Shown here in pieces: positions 45,051 to 54,207 of a DNA stretch of 64,000 bases. This DNA is from Allobosea sp035944375 (lineage in GTDB: Bacteria; Pseudomonadota; Alphaproteobacteria; Rhizobiales; Beijerinckiaceae). The translations under genes and the position numbers were made by a program. A model generated the notes under the pieces. The model was not told the origin of the DNA. It ran no database searches and saw nothing but the letters and a program-made list of their open reading frames with translations. The stretch lies in assembly GCF_035944375.1 (NCBI RefSeq), contig NZ_DASZBE010000007.1; one strand, 5' to 3'. Each line of letters starts with the position of its first letter. Position 1 is the stretch's first letter.

Positions 45051-45905
45051 TCACTGGGCCTTGTAGCGGCGCTGGACCAGCAGCCCGGACACCGCGGTCA
45101 GCGACAGCGTCGTCAGCATCAGGATGAAGGCGATCGCCGCCGCGAAGGGCCAGTTGTTGTTCACGGCGAACTCCCGATACAGCATCGGGGCCATCATCTG
45201 GAAGCGGGCTCCGCCGAGCAGGAAGGGCGTGGCATAGGCGTTCATCGCGAGGATGAAGACGAGGATGCCGCCGGTGCCGATGCCGGGGAGGGCGAGCGGC
45301 AGCACGACATGCCAGAAGCGCCGCGTCGGATCGGCGCCGAGGCTGTCGGCGGCCTCCTCCAGCTTCGCGTCGATGCCCTCGATCACGCTCTGCAGCGTCA
45401 GGATCATGTAGGGCAGGTTGATCGAGAGGATGCCGATGCCGACCGCAAAGGAGGTGTAGAGCAGCGAGATGCCGGAGCCGCCGAGTGCGCCGTAGAGGGC
45501 GTCGACGATGCCGCCACGGCCGAGCACACCCATCCAGCCGAGCGCGCGCACCGTCGAGCCGATGAACAGCGGCAGGATGATCAGCAGCACGCCGATCGAC
45601 TTCCAGCGGCTCTGCGAGCGGGCGAGCTTATAGGCGATCGGGAAGCCGAGGAGCAGGCAGAGCAGCGTCGTGACGATGGCGATGCTGAAGGTCGTCCAGA
45701 GCACGCCGGTGTAGAACGGGTCCGTCACGAAGCGGAGATAGTTCTCCGGCGTGAAGGCCTCGATCATGAAGGTGCGGCGGTCGTATTTGTTGAGGCTGTA
45801 GCGGGCGAGCAGCGCCAGCGGCAGCACCAGCGACAGCATGACGACCAGCGTCGCCGGCCCGATGAGCATGGAAGCGGTGAGCCCCTCGGGCCGGCGCGCG
45901 GTCAT
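45051..45905 (-). CDS. ABC transporter permease (PotB-like)
   Basis: 284 residues, six helices and the EAA loop EAADSLGADPTRRFWHVVLPLALPGI near residue 185, which contacts the ATPase. The order of permease, binding protein, ATPase and second permease, and the PotB/PotC-type sequences, place it in the spermidine/putrescine/opine importer family. The binding protein gene stop is one base before this ATG. Confidence 0.87.
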   Translation of the reverse strand: MTARRPEGLTASMLIGPATLVVMLSLVLPLALLARYSLNKYDRRTFMIEAFTPENYLRFVTDPFYTGVLWTTFSIAIVTTLLCLLLGFPIAYKLARSQSRWKSIGVLLIILPLFIGSTVRALGWMGVLGRGGIVDALYGALGGSGISLLYTSFAVGIGILSINLPYMILTLQSVIEGIDAKLEEAADSLGADPTRRFWHVVLPLALPGIGTGGILVFILAMNAYATPFLLGGARFQMMAPMLYREFAVNNNWPFAAAIAFILMLTTLSLTAVSGLLVQRRYKAQ

Positions 45906-45906
45906 G

Positions 45907-46950
45907 TCAGCGCCGATCCAGCAGGCGACGCCACCAGTCGTTCATGTCGTCGCGGACGGCACTGAGCTGGGGGTAGGGCGCGGGCAGGAGCTTGGCGCCC
46001 TCCGGCAGGGCGAGGCGCTTGGCGACATCGCCTTCCAGCGCCGCGTTGGTGATGGTCGGGTGGTAGCCCATGCTGTCGGCGAAGCCGCGCTGGGCGCGCG
46101 GGTCGAGCGCGGCGTTGATATAGGCGAAGGCGGCGGCCTTGTTGGGCGCGTTCTTCAGCACGCACATGCTGGAGACATAGGTCAGGCAGCCCTCGGCCGG
46201 GAAGGACGACCTCATCTCGACGCCGCCCTTGGTCCAGAACAGCACGCGGGCGTGCCAGACGAGGCCGACATCGATCTCGCCGGACTTGATCGCGGGGGCG
46301 AAGGCCTCGGTCGAGGTGTAGGCCCTGGCGCCGGCCTTGATCAGTTTCTCCAGCACCGGCTTGACCTCGGCGATCTTGCCGGGGTCGCCCTGGTGCTTGA
46401 GTGCAGCCGCCATGGCGACCCAGATATAGCTGTTGTCCAGGATACCGACCTTGCCGCCATAGGCCTCCAGCTCGGTGAAGCTCTTCGGCGGCTCCTTCAC
46501 ACGCTCCGGGCTGTAGGCGATCACCTGCGGGCTGTAGATATGCGGGATCGCGTAGGGCGTGGCGAAGGTCGGCTGGACGTATTTCAGGTTCGGCACCTTG
46601 CCCTCGTCGAGCGGCTCCAGCATGCCGGCGTCTTCGAGGTCATAAGCCGCGGGCGCCTGCACGCAGATGACGTCGACGCTGCCGCGCGGCAGGCGGCGCT
46701 GGGCGATCGACTTGGCGACGCGGGTCGGCTCGGTGCCGGCATCCTGGACGACCTCGATGCCCTTGGGCTTGAGCAGCGGCTCCTCGATGTTCTGGGTCAG
46801 GAGCTTGGCATAGTCGCCGCCCCAGGTGCTAAGCACGCAGCGGCCGGGCTCCTGCGCGCGCAGCACGGCGGGGGCGAAGATCGGCGCGGCGGCGGCGCCG
46901 GCGGCGAGCGTCAGGATACGGCGTCGATTGGGTGTGAACAGGTCCGTCAT
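45907..46950 (-). CDS. ABC transporter substrate-binding protein (PotD-like)
   Basis: 347 residues. An N-terminal twin-arginine-type signal (RRRILTLAAGAAAAPIF...LRAQ) sends the protein to the periplasm. The mature part begins RCVLSTWGGDYAKLLTQNI, typical for polyamine/opine-binding proteins of the type 2 fold, and contains PLDEGKVPNLKYV and VSSMCVLKNAPNKAAAFAYINAAL. The ligand cannot be read from the sequence; such proteins bind polyamines, opines or amino acid derivatives. It lies between ATPase and PotB-like permease. Confidence 0.87.
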   Translation of the reverse strand: MTDLFTPNRRRILTLAAGAAAAPIFAPAVLRAQEPGRCVLSTWGGDYAKLLTQNIEEPLLKPKGIEVVQDAGTEPTRVAKSIAQRRLPRGSVDVICVQAPAAYDLEDAGMLEPLDEGKVPNLKYVQPTFATPYAIPHIYSPQVIAYSPERVKEPPKSFTELEAYGGKVGILDNSYIWVAMAAALKHQGDPGKIAEVKPVLEKLIKAGARAYTSTEAFAPAIKSGEIDVGLVWHARVLFWTKGGVEMRSSFPAEGCLTYVSSMCVLKNAPNKAAAFAYINAALDPRAQRGFADSMGYHPTITNAALEGDVAKRLALPEGAKLLPAPYPQLSAVRDDMNDWWRRLLDRR

Positions 46951-46994
46951 CGTGGTGGCTCCCTCGTTTCTGGTTGTCGTTCGGTCGTCGTGGT

Positions 46995-48092
46995 TCAGGC
47001 GTCGGCGGCGGTCACGATCGCGCCCTGCGGGTCGAAGAGGCGCTCGTTCTGGGCGTCCCAGGTGAGGGCGACGCGCTCGCCCCGGGCGCGGCGCGTGCCG
47101 CCGGTCGCGCCCGTCGGCTCATGCAAAGCGAGGCTGGCGCCGCCTTCGAAGGCGAGCAGGTAATCGACATGGCCGCCGACATAGGTGCCGTCCTCGACGG
47201 TGGCGCTGGCGCGAGGCGGAGCGACGTCGTCCTCGCCATGCAGGCGCACGCGTTCGGGCCGCAGCGCCAGCACATGCGGCCCGCGCTGGGCATAGCGGCG
47301 AGCGAGCTTCAGCACCGCGCCGCCGGGCAGGCGCAGGCTGTCGGCCTCGACCAGATCGCCGGCGACGAGATTGCTGTGGCCGATGAAGCGGGCGACGAAG
47401 GGGTTGAGCGGCTGCTCGTAGAGTTCCTCCTGCGTGCCGACCTGCTGGACCCTGCCCTCGTTCATCAGCACCAGCCGATCGGCCATGGTCATGGCCTCGT
47501 TCTGGTCGTGCGTGACCATGAGCGCGGTCAGACCCGCGGCGCGCTGGAGCTGGCGGATCTCGCGGGCGACCGACTGGCGCAGGTTGGCGTCGAGATTGGA
47601 GAGCGGCTCATCGAGGAGGAGCACCTTGGGGCGGATCGCGAGCGCGCGCGCCAGCGCCACGCGCTGCTGCTGGCCGCCGGAGAGCTGGCGGGGGTAACGG
47701 TCGGCCATGGTCGTCAGCTTGACCATGTCGAGCGTCTGCTCGAGCCGGGTGTCGATCTCGGCCTTGGGCAGCTTGCGCATGCGCAGGCCGAAGGTGACGT
47801 TCTGCGCGACCGTCAGATGCGGGAACAGCGCATAGCTCTGGAACACCATGCCCATCTCGCGCTGATAGGGCGGCAGGGAGGCGTAGTCCTTGCCCTCGAC
47901 CAGGATGCGTCCGCGCGTGGCGGCGACGAAGCCGGCAACGAGGCGCAATGTCGTCGTCTTGCCGCAGCCGGAGGGGCCGAGCAGGACCAGCATCTCACCC
48001 TGGGCCACGTCGAGATTGACGTCCTCCACGGCGGCCGTGGCGCCGTAGAGCTTGGTCAGCCCCTCGATGCGGAGATGGGAGGCATTGCTCAT
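46995..48092 (-). CDS. ABC transporter ATP-binding protein (PotA-like)
   Basis: 365 residues. Walker A LLGPSGCGKTTTLRL, signature LSGGQQQRVALARALAI, Walker B VLLLDEPLSNLDA and H-loop VTHDQNEA. The C-terminal ~100 residues form the TOBE-type regulatory domain (RPERVRLHGEDD ... GTYVGGHVDYLL) of CUT/Pot importers. It energises the importer encoded around it and starts about 16 bases after the PotC-like permease. Confidence 0.92.
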   Translation of the reverse strand: MSNASHLRIEGLTKLYGATAAVEDVNLDVAQGEMLVLLGPSGCGKTTTLRLVAGFVAATRGRILVEGKDYASLPPYQREMGMVFQSYALFPHLTVAQNVTFGLRMRKLPKAEIDTRLEQTLDMVKLTTMADRYPRQLSGGQQQRVALARALAIRPKVLLLDEPLSNLDANLRQSVAREIRQLQRAAGLTALMVTHDQNEAMTMADRLVLMNEGRVQQVGTQEELYEQPLNPFVARFIGHSNLVAGDLVEADSLRLPGGAVLKLARRYAQRGPHVLALRPERVRLHGEDDVAPPRASATVEDGTYVGGHVDYLLAFEGGASLALHEPTGATGGTRRARGERVALTWDAQNERLFDPQGAIVTAADA

Positions 48093-48108
48093 AGAAGGAC
48101 CCGGCTCA

Positions 48109-48975
48109 TCAGACGACCTTGCTCAGCTTGACGTAGCGGTCGATCGCCAGCAGCAGCGCCGCGATCACCGCCGTCTGGACGACGACGACCGAGGCGACGA
48201 GGGGATCGAAGCGGTATTCGAGGTACTGCAGCACCGAGATCGGGAAGGTGATCATGCCGGGGCTGATCAGGAACAGCGTCATCTCGATGTTCTCGAAGGA
48301 GACGATGAAGGCGAAGAGCGCGGCGGCGACGATGCCCTGGCGCATCATCGGCAGGGTGACGCTCCAGAGCACGCGGCCGGGCGAGGCGCCGAGATTGGCA
48401 GCGGCCTCCTCGATCGAACGGTCGAGCTGGACGAGGTTGGCGACGCAGAGCCGGACCACCCAGGGCGTGGTGATCAGCAAATGGGCGAGGATCAGGACCC
48501 AGTCCGAGCCGATCAGCGGGAACTGCGTGCGGATCTCGATGTCGACCATCAGGACATAGAGGCCGAGCCCGATGACGACGCCGGGCACCGTCAGCGGCGA
48601 GAGCAACAGCACGTTCAGAATGCTGCGGCCGGGAAAGCTGTAGCGCACCAGCGCGATGCTGGCGGGCACGCCGATCAGCAGGCTGCAGAGCGTTGCCATC
48701 GCCGCGACCCGCAGGCTGGTGGAGAGCGACTGGCCGAATTTCGGGAATTCGGCGAGGCGGCCATACCATGAGAGCGTGTAGCCGCTGGGCGGGAAGGTCA
48801 CCACGCCATCGGCGAAGAGGCTCATATAGGCGGTCATCAGCAGCGGGATCAGCATCAGCGCGATGCCGACGAAGACCAGCAGCCGCGTCACCGCCGTGAG
48901 GGCCGCGACCGTCCCGGGGCTGCCCGGTATGGCGGCTCGCGGCAGGTCTCCGGCTAGGTCATGGGCGGCGGCCAA
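48109..48975 (-). CDS. ABC transporter permease (PotC-like)
   Basis: 288 residues, six helices, EAA loop EEAAANLGASPGRVLWSVTLPMMRQGI near residue 210. The translation start is a TTG at 48975 preceded by GGGGAGATTGC, and the first ~25 residues are polar before the first helix (VGIALMLIPLLMTAYM). It is first in the leftward operon, whose promoter must lie in the gap 48976-49152 shared with the divergent amidohydrolase gene. Confidence 0.85.
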   Translation of the reverse strand: MAAAHDLAGDLPRAAIPGSPGTVAALTAVTRLLVFVGIALMLIPLLMTAYMSLFADGVVTFPPSGYTLSWYGRLAEFPKFGQSLSTSLRVAAMATLCSLLIGVPASIALVRYSFPGRSILNVLLLSPLTVPGVVIGLGLYVLMVDIEIRTQFPLIGSDWVLILAHLLITTPWVVRLCVANLVQLDRSIEEAAANLGASPGRVLWSVTLPMMRQGIVAAALFAFIVSFENIEMTLFLISPGMITFPISVLQYLEYRFDPLVASVVVVQTAVIAALLLAIDRYVKLSKVV

Positions 48976-49152
48976 GCAGCAATCTCCCCGTCGAAAGCGC
49001 CATCAGCAGACCGGGAAGGGGCGTTCCTGTCAATTGGATAAAATCGCCAATATGCAATTGCCTGGGGTCGGCTTCTGTGGAACGCTACCGCTCCAGCCTG
49101 CCCGGAGATGCGGCCTCGCCGGCCCGCCTCCCTTCCTGCCCGGAGATCCGCG

Positions 49153-50382
49153 ATGAGTCTGACCCTGTTCACCGGCGGTCGCTTCCTCGATCCGGACAAG
49201 GACCGGCTGCTCGACGGCGTCGAGGTTCTGGTCGAGGGCGACCGAATCCGCGAGGTCTCAGACCGGCCGATCGCGGCTGCGAATGCGACGCGGATCGACC
49301 TGCGCGGGCGCACCCTGATGCCGGGCCTGATCGACATGCATGTCCATGTTGTCTCGGCGGTGGTGAATGGCGTCGCCAATGCGATGACGCCCTCCTCGCT
49401 GGTGGCGCTGCGGGCGGGTCGGGTGATGAACGCCATGCTGATGCGCGGCTTCACCACGGTGCGCGATCTGGGCGGCGCCGATCTCGGGCTCGTTCTTGCT
49501 GTGGAGGAGGGGCTGATCGCCGGGCCGCGGCTGATCATCTGCGGCAAGGCGCTGAGCCAGACCGGCGGCCATTCCGACCCGCGCGACCGTTCCGAGACGC
49601 GCCCGCTCTACACCGGCCGCCTGGGGCAGGTCGGCCAGCTCTGCGACGGGGTGGACGCCGTCCGCCTCGCCGCCCGCGAGCAGCTGCGGGCCGGCGCGAC
49701 CTTCGTCAAGATCATGGCCAATGGCGGTGTCGCCTCGCCCAACGACCCGATCCATGCGCTGGGCTTCTCGAAGGACGAGATCCGCGCCGCGGTCGAGGAG
49801 GCGGAGAATGCTGGTACCTATGTCGGCGCGCATCTCTACACCGACAAGGCGATCGCCCGGGCCGTCGAATGCGGGGTGCAGTCGCTCGAGCATTGCAACC
49901 TGATCCAGGCGGAGACGGCGAAGAAGGCTGCCGCCGCGGGCGCCTTCGCGGTGCCGACGCTCGCCGCCTATGAGGGGTTGGCGCTCGAGGGTTCGAGCTT
50001 CGGGCTGCGGCCGGAATCGGCGGCCAAGATCGAGACGGTGCGCAAGGGCGGCATGGAGTCGCTCTCGATCATGCGCGAGGCCGGGCTGCCGATGGGCTAT
50101 GGCTCGGATCTGCTCGGCCAGCTCCAGAAATACCAGACGATGGAGTTCGAGCTGCGCTCGCGCGTGCTGCCGATGCCGGAGGTCCTGCAGTCGGCGACCA
50201 CCACAGCCGCGAAGCTCTGCCGGATGGAGGGCGAGATCGGCGCGCTGGTGCCGGGCGCCCATGCCGACCTGCTGGTGGTGGACGGCGACCCGCTTTCCGA
50301 TCCGCAGCTCTTCCAGAACGACGGCCGCGCACTGCGGGCGATCATGCGCGGCGGGCAGTTCTTCAAGAACGAGCTGCATTGA
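49153..50382 (+). CDS. amidohydrolase family metal-dependent hydrolase (prolidase-like)
   Basis: 409 residues. TIM-barrel amidohydrolase: HxH in LIDMHVHVV, K in TFVKIMANGG, H in VGAHLYTDKAI and H in LEHCNLI and D in GYGSDLLG; all metal ligands are visible. The sequence is near the Xaa-dipeptidase/imidazolonepropionase-like group and carries the N-terminal composite domain (LFTGGRFLDPDKDRLLDGVEVLVEG). A role in releasing amino acids from dipeptides or cyclic amides fits the M24 and GGT genes nearby. ATG 49153 was chosen; GGAGATCCGCG precedes it. Confidence 0.87.
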   Translation: MSLTLFTGGRFLDPDKDRLLDGVEVLVEGDRIREVSDRPIAAANATRIDLRGRTLMPGLIDMHVHVVSAVVNGVANAMTPSSLVALRAGRVMNAMLMRGFTTVRDLGGADLGLVLAVEEGLIAGPRLIICGKALSQTGGHSDPRDRSETRPLYTGRLGQVGQLCDGVDAVRLAAREQLRAGATFVKIMANGGVASPNDPIHALGFSKDEIRAAVEEAENAGTYVGAHLYTDKAIARAVECGVQSLEHCNLIQAETAKKAAAAGAFAVPTLAAYEGLALEGSSFGLRPESAAKIETVRKGGMESLSIMREAGLPMGYGSDLLGQLQKYQTMEFELRSRVLPMPEVLQSATTTAAKLCRMEGEIGALVPGAHADLLVVDGDPLSDPQLFQNDGRALRAIMRGGQFFKNELH

Positions 50383-50428
50383 AGCGGCTGCGGTTCCCCA
50401 CCGTTTGGATCGCTGAAAGGACACCCCC

Positions 50429-52036
50429 ATGCGCGGAATGATCGTGGCGGCCCAGCCGGAGGCCGCCGAGGTGGGGGGCGACATCCTCAGGCGCGGCGGC
50501 AATGCTGTGGATGCCGCCATCGGCTGCGCCTTCAGCCAGGGCGTGGTCGATCCGCAGATGTGCGGGATCGGCGGCTTCGGGGCGATGCAGATCTGCATGC
50601 CCCAGCGCGGCGTCCACACCGTGCTGGAGTTCCTGGCGCGGGCACCGCTGTCGGCGACCGCCGCGATGTGGGCTGATCGCTTCGTCGGGCAGACGCGCGA
50701 CGGCTTCGTCTTCCTGATGAGCGACCATGCCAACGAGCTCGGCCATCTCGCGGCGGGCACGCCGGGCAATGTCGCGGGTTATTGCGAGGCGCTCTCCCGC
50801 TTCGGGACGATGGCGCTGCCGGAGGTGGTGGCACCGGCCATTCGTCAGGCGCGCGAGGGCTTCGTGGTGCGCCCTTACGTCCACTACTACTGGGCCATCG
50901 ACCAGCGCTCCACGGGCCAAGTCAACACCGAGGACAAGCTGCGGCTGAGCGAGACCGGCCGGGCGATCTACTTCCATCCCGACGGCAGCCTGAAGCGTCC
51001 CGGCGACGTCGTCGCCAATCCCGATCTGGCGCGCACGCTGGAGCGGATCGCGGCCGGTGGCGCGCAGGCCTTCTACACCGGCGAGATCGCCCGGGAGATC
51101 GCCGCCGACATGGCGGCCAGCGGCGGGCTGATCACGCTGGACGATCTGGCGGCTTATCGCGTGCGGGAAAAGGCGCCGATCTGGGGCGCCTATCGGGGCT
51201 TTCGCATCGCGGGCAATCCGCCAGCGGCGGGCGGCGCCTCGCTGATCGAGCTGCTGCAGATCCTGGAGGGGTTCGATCTCGCGAGCCTGCCGCATAACGG
51301 GCCCGAGCATATCCGCATCCTCGCCGAGGCGATGAAGTGGATGACGATCGACAAGGACGCCCATATGGGCGACCCCGACTTCGTCGACGTGCCGCTCGAC
51401 CGGCTGCTCTCGCCGGCCTATGCCGCCGGCCTCGCCGCCCGCATCCGGGCCGGCGACAAGGCCCGCGTGCCGCGCTCGGAACTGGCCAAGGACCCGCCCG
51501 ACACCACTGTCTGCTGCGTCATGGACGAGGAGGGCAATGCGGTCACGATCACGCATACGCTCGGCCAGCCCTCGGGCGCGATCACACCGGGGCTGGGCTT
51601 CATGTACAATGGCACGATGAGCGGCTTCGATCCGCGGCCGGGGCGCGCCGCCTCGATCGCGCCCGGCAAGGCGCGCGGCAGCGCCATGGCGCCGACGATC
51701 GTCTTCGAGGGCGAGCGGCCGGTGATCGCGATGGGTGCGCCAGGCGGCACCTTCATCGTGCCCGCCATCGCGCAGGCGCTGAGCAATGTCATCGACTTCA
51801 AGATCAGCATGGCCGAGGCGGTCGCGGCGCCGCGCATCGTCTGCCTGAGCGACACGATCGACGTCTCCAACCGCGTCCAGCGAGGCGTCACCGACGAGCT
51901 GCAGGCGATGGGCTACGCGGTCGCGCGCACCTACCAGTCCTTCGCCTTCGGCGCGCCGCATGGCGTGAAGGCGGAAGGCGCGGGCTGGTCGGGCGGGGCC
52001 GATCCGCAGCGGGACGGCATGGCGATCGCGGTCTGA
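50429..52036 (+). CDS. gamma-glutamyltransferase family protein, no signal peptide
   Basis: 535 residues. The Ntn-hydrolase nucleophile is T359 in PDTTVCCV, followed by NAVTITHTLG and the conserved MSGFDP and APGGTFI regions; autoprocessing would yield large and small subunits. The N-terminus begins MRGMIVAAQPEAAEVGGDILRRGGNAVDAAIG, directly at the catalytic fold, with no signal sequence, unlike classic periplasmic Ggt. It would then act in the cytoplasm on imported gamma-glutamyl compounds. It lies 46 bases after the amidohydrolase gene, probably the same transcript; a GAAAGG site precedes ATG 50429. Confidence 0.88.
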   Translation: MRGMIVAAQPEAAEVGGDILRRGGNAVDAAIGCAFSQGVVDPQMCGIGGFGAMQICMPQRGVHTVLEFLARAPLSATAAMWADRFVGQTRDGFVFLMSDHANELGHLAAGTPGNVAGYCEALSRFGTMALPEVVAPAIRQAREGFVVRPYVHYYWAIDQRSTGQVNTEDKLRLSETGRAIYFHPDGSLKRPGDVVANPDLARTLERIAAGGAQAFYTGEIAREIAADMAASGGLITLDDLAAYRVREKAPIWGAYRGFRIAGNPPAAGGASLIELLQILEGFDLASLPHNGPEHIRILAEAMKWMTIDKDAHMGDPDFVDVPLDRLLSPAYAAGLAARIRAGDKARVPRSELAKDPPDTTVCCVMDEEGNAVTITHTLGQPSGAITPGLGFMYNGTMSGFDPRPGRAASIAPGKARGSAMAPTIVFEGERPVIAMGAPGGTFIVPAIAQALSNVIDFKISMAEAVAAPRIVCLSDTIDVSNRVQRGVTDELQAMGYAVARTYQSFAFGAPHGVKAEGAGWSGGADPQRDGMAIAV

Positions 52037-52049
52037 GGATTGCGAGCCG

Positions 52050-52070
52050 GAGGCGCCCGCAGGGGCGCCC
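52050..52070. terminator. possible bidirectional hairpin between convergent genes
   Basis: GGCGCCC and GGGCGCC (52052-52058/52063-52069) form a perfect seven-base stem with a four-base loop between the stop codons of the GGT and TRAP genes. There is no T-run, so intrinsic termination is weakly supported. Confidence 0.35.
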
Positions 52071-52087
52071 CCGAAGTATGTGCGCGA

Positions 52088-53185
52088 TCAGCCGTCCTGC
52101 CAGCGCTGCTGCAGCGCCGTCGCCGACATCAGGTCGAAGGAGAGGTCGGAGATCTGCCAGAAGCGCGTGCTGTCCTGCTGGAAGGCCCAGAGGTGGTCGT
52201 AGATCTTCTTGAAGGCCGGGTTGGCGGCCGACATCTCGGCGTAGAGATCCTTGGTGTGCTTGTAGCTCGCCCGCAGGATGTCGTTGGGCAGCGGGCGCAG
52301 CTGCGCGCCACCGGCGATCAGCCGCTTCAGGGCCGGCGGGTTGAGCGCATCGTATTTCGCCTGCATGTCGTGGCCGGAGGCCATCGCGCAGGTCTTGAGC
52401 ACCTTCTGGTAGGTCGGGGGCAGGCTGTTCCACTTCTCCAGATTGATGAAGAAGCTCAGTTCCGCGCAGCCGTCCCAGAAGCCGGGATAGTAGTAATAGG
52501 GCGCGACGCGGGCGAAGCCGAGCTTCTCGTCGTCATAGGGGCCGACGAACTCGACCGCATCGAGCACGCCGCGCTCCAGCGCCGGGTAGATGTCGCCGGC
52601 GCCGAGCTGCTGCGGCACCACGCCCATCTTCTGCAGGACGTTGCCGCCCAGCCCGCCGATGCGCATCTTCAGGCCCTGGAGATCGGCCGCCGACTTGATC
52701 TCCTTGCGGAACCAGCCGCCCATCTGCGCGCCGGTGTTGCCGGCCGGCAGGTTGTAGATGTTGAACTTCGAGTAGAACTCGTTGAGCAGTTCGAGGCCAC
52801 CGGCATGGAACAGCCAGGCCTGCATCTGGCGGCTGTTGGGGCCCCAGGGAATGACCGTGCCGAAGGCGAAGGCGGTGTCCTTGCCGATATAGAAATAGGA
52901 GCCGGAATGGCCCATCTCGACCGTGCCATTGGTCACGGCATCGGCCACCTGCAGAGCGGGGACGATCTCGCCGGCCGCGAAGACCTGGATCTTGAACTTG
53001 CCGTCGGTGACGGCCGAGACCGCTTCCGAAAAATGGGTGCAGGCGCCGTAGAGCGTCTCCAGCGACTTCGGATAGCTCGACGCCAGGCGCCATGTCACGG
53101 TGGGCGTGCTCTGGGCGATCGCGGGGGACGCAATGCCGGCCGCGGCGCCGAGGCCGGCGCCCTTCAAGAACAATCTGCGCTTCAT
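52088..53185 (-). CDS. TRAP transporter substrate-binding protein (DctP type)
   Basis: 365 residues. Tat-type signal KRRLFLKGAGLGAAAGIASPAIA, then VTWRLASSYPKSLETLYGACTHF and ADLQGLKMRIGGLGGNVLQKMG, with the family arginine in KMRIGG, typical of DctP/TakP periplasmic binding proteins for 2-oxo- or hydroxy-carboxylates. No DctQ or DctM gene adjoins, so it must rely on a membrane pair elsewhere or be an orphan. It ends in QQRWQDG and converges on the GGT gene. Confidence 0.88.
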   Translation of the reverse strand: MKRRLFLKGAGLGAAAGIASPAIAQSTPTVTWRLASSYPKSLETLYGACTHFSEAVSAVTDGKFKIQVFAAGEIVPALQVADAVTNGTVEMGHSGSYFYIGKDTAFAFGTVIPWGPNSRQMQAWLFHAGGLELLNEFYSKFNIYNLPAGNTGAQMGGWFRKEIKSAADLQGLKMRIGGLGGNVLQKMGVVPQQLGAGDIYPALERGVLDAVEFVGPYDDEKLGFARVAPYYYYPGFWDGCAELSFFINLEKWNSLPPTYQKVLKTCAMASGHDMQAKYDALNPPALKRLIAGGAQLRPLPNDILRASYKHTKDLYAEMSAANPAFKKIYDHLWAFQQDSTRFWQISDLSFDLMSATALQQRWQDG

Positions 53186-53310
53186 GGGTGTCGTTTCCTA
53201 ACCGTCTTTTCTTGTGGCGCCGTCGCTGGCGTCGCGGAAGCTTGGCATGGTGGAGGCTGAGGGGACAACGCGCATGCGCGCATGACGGCCCGGCGGCCGA
53301 CGGGCCTGCC

Positions 53311-54207
53311 TCAGGCGCCGGCACGCTCCTCCATCAGCTTGACCATCACCGTCAGCAGGCGGTTGGCCGGCGTCGCAATGCCGAGCCGCTCGCCAGTGCG
53401 CACGACATAGCCGTTGAGATGGTCGATCTCGGTGCGCTTGCCGCGGGCGAGGTCCTGCGCCGTCGAGGAGGATTGCGCCGGCATGGCCGGGGCAAGCGCC
53501 AGGACGGTGTCGAGGATCTCGGGGCCGATGGCGATGCCGGCGGCCTGCGCCACTGCGCGGCATTCGGCGACGATGTCGGCCATGCTGGCGCGCACGCCCT
53601 CGACCGCGATCATCCGGCCATAGGGAAGCTGCGGGATGGCGGAGAGGGCGTTGTAGGCGCAGTTGACGATCAGCTTGGTCCAGAGCGCGCCGATGACGCT
53701 TTCCGAGACCTCGGTGGGGATGCCGGCCTGGCCGAAGCTCGCGGCGATGGCGGCGCTGGTCGCGCCGGGGCCGATGACCAGCTCGCCGCGCCCGTGATGA
53801 CGGACATGGCCGGGTCCGGGCATCTCGACGGCGACATAGACCGCGGCCGAGATCACCGGGCGGCCGAGCACCTCCCGCAGGCGCTGGGCATTGTCGACGC
53901 CGTTCTGCAGGCTCAGGATCGTGGCGTTGGTTGCGAGGTGGGGCGCGATGGCGCGGCCGGCCTCTTCGGTATCGCCCGACTTCACGCAGACCAGGACGAT
54001 GTCGGCGCCGGCGACGCCTGAGGGTTCGGTCGTGGCCGTGACCTCGAGCCTTTCGGTCGTCCCTCTGGCCTCGAAGACGAGGCCGTGCCGCTCGATCGCC
54101 TGGACATGCGGGGGCCGGGCGATCAGCGTCACGCCATGACCGGCGCGGGCCAGCATGGCGCCGTAGTAGCAGCCGACGCCGCCGGCCCCCATGATCGCGA
54201 TGGTCAT
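53311..54207 (-). CDS. ketopantoate reductase family protein (PanE-like)
   Basis: 298 residues. NADP loop IMGAGGVGCYYGAML at the N-terminus, K in LWTKLIVNCAYNAL near residue 180, and SSTAQDLARGKRTEIDHLNGYVV in the C-terminal domain identify the PanE/ApbA 2-dehydropantoate reductase family. Because the gene lies beside an alpha-hydroxyacid oxidase in a catabolic island, another 2-keto acid substrate is as likely as pantoate synthesis. It overlaps the stop of the oxidase gene by four bases (ATGA). Confidence 0.87.
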   Translation of the reverse strand: MTIAIMGAGGVGCYYGAMLARAGHGVTLIARPPHVQAIERHGLVFEARGTTERLEVTATTEPSGVAGADIVLVCVKSGDTEEAGRAIAPHLATNATILSLQNGVDNAQRLREVLGRPVISAAVYVAVEMPGPGHVRHHGRGELVIGPGATSAAIAASFGQAGIPTEVSESVIGALWTKLIVNCAYNALSAIPQLPYGRMIAVEGVRASMADIVAECRAVAQAAGIAIGPEILDTVLALAPAMPAQSSSTAQDLARGKRTEIDHLNGYVVRTGERLGIATPANRLLTVMVKLMEERAGA

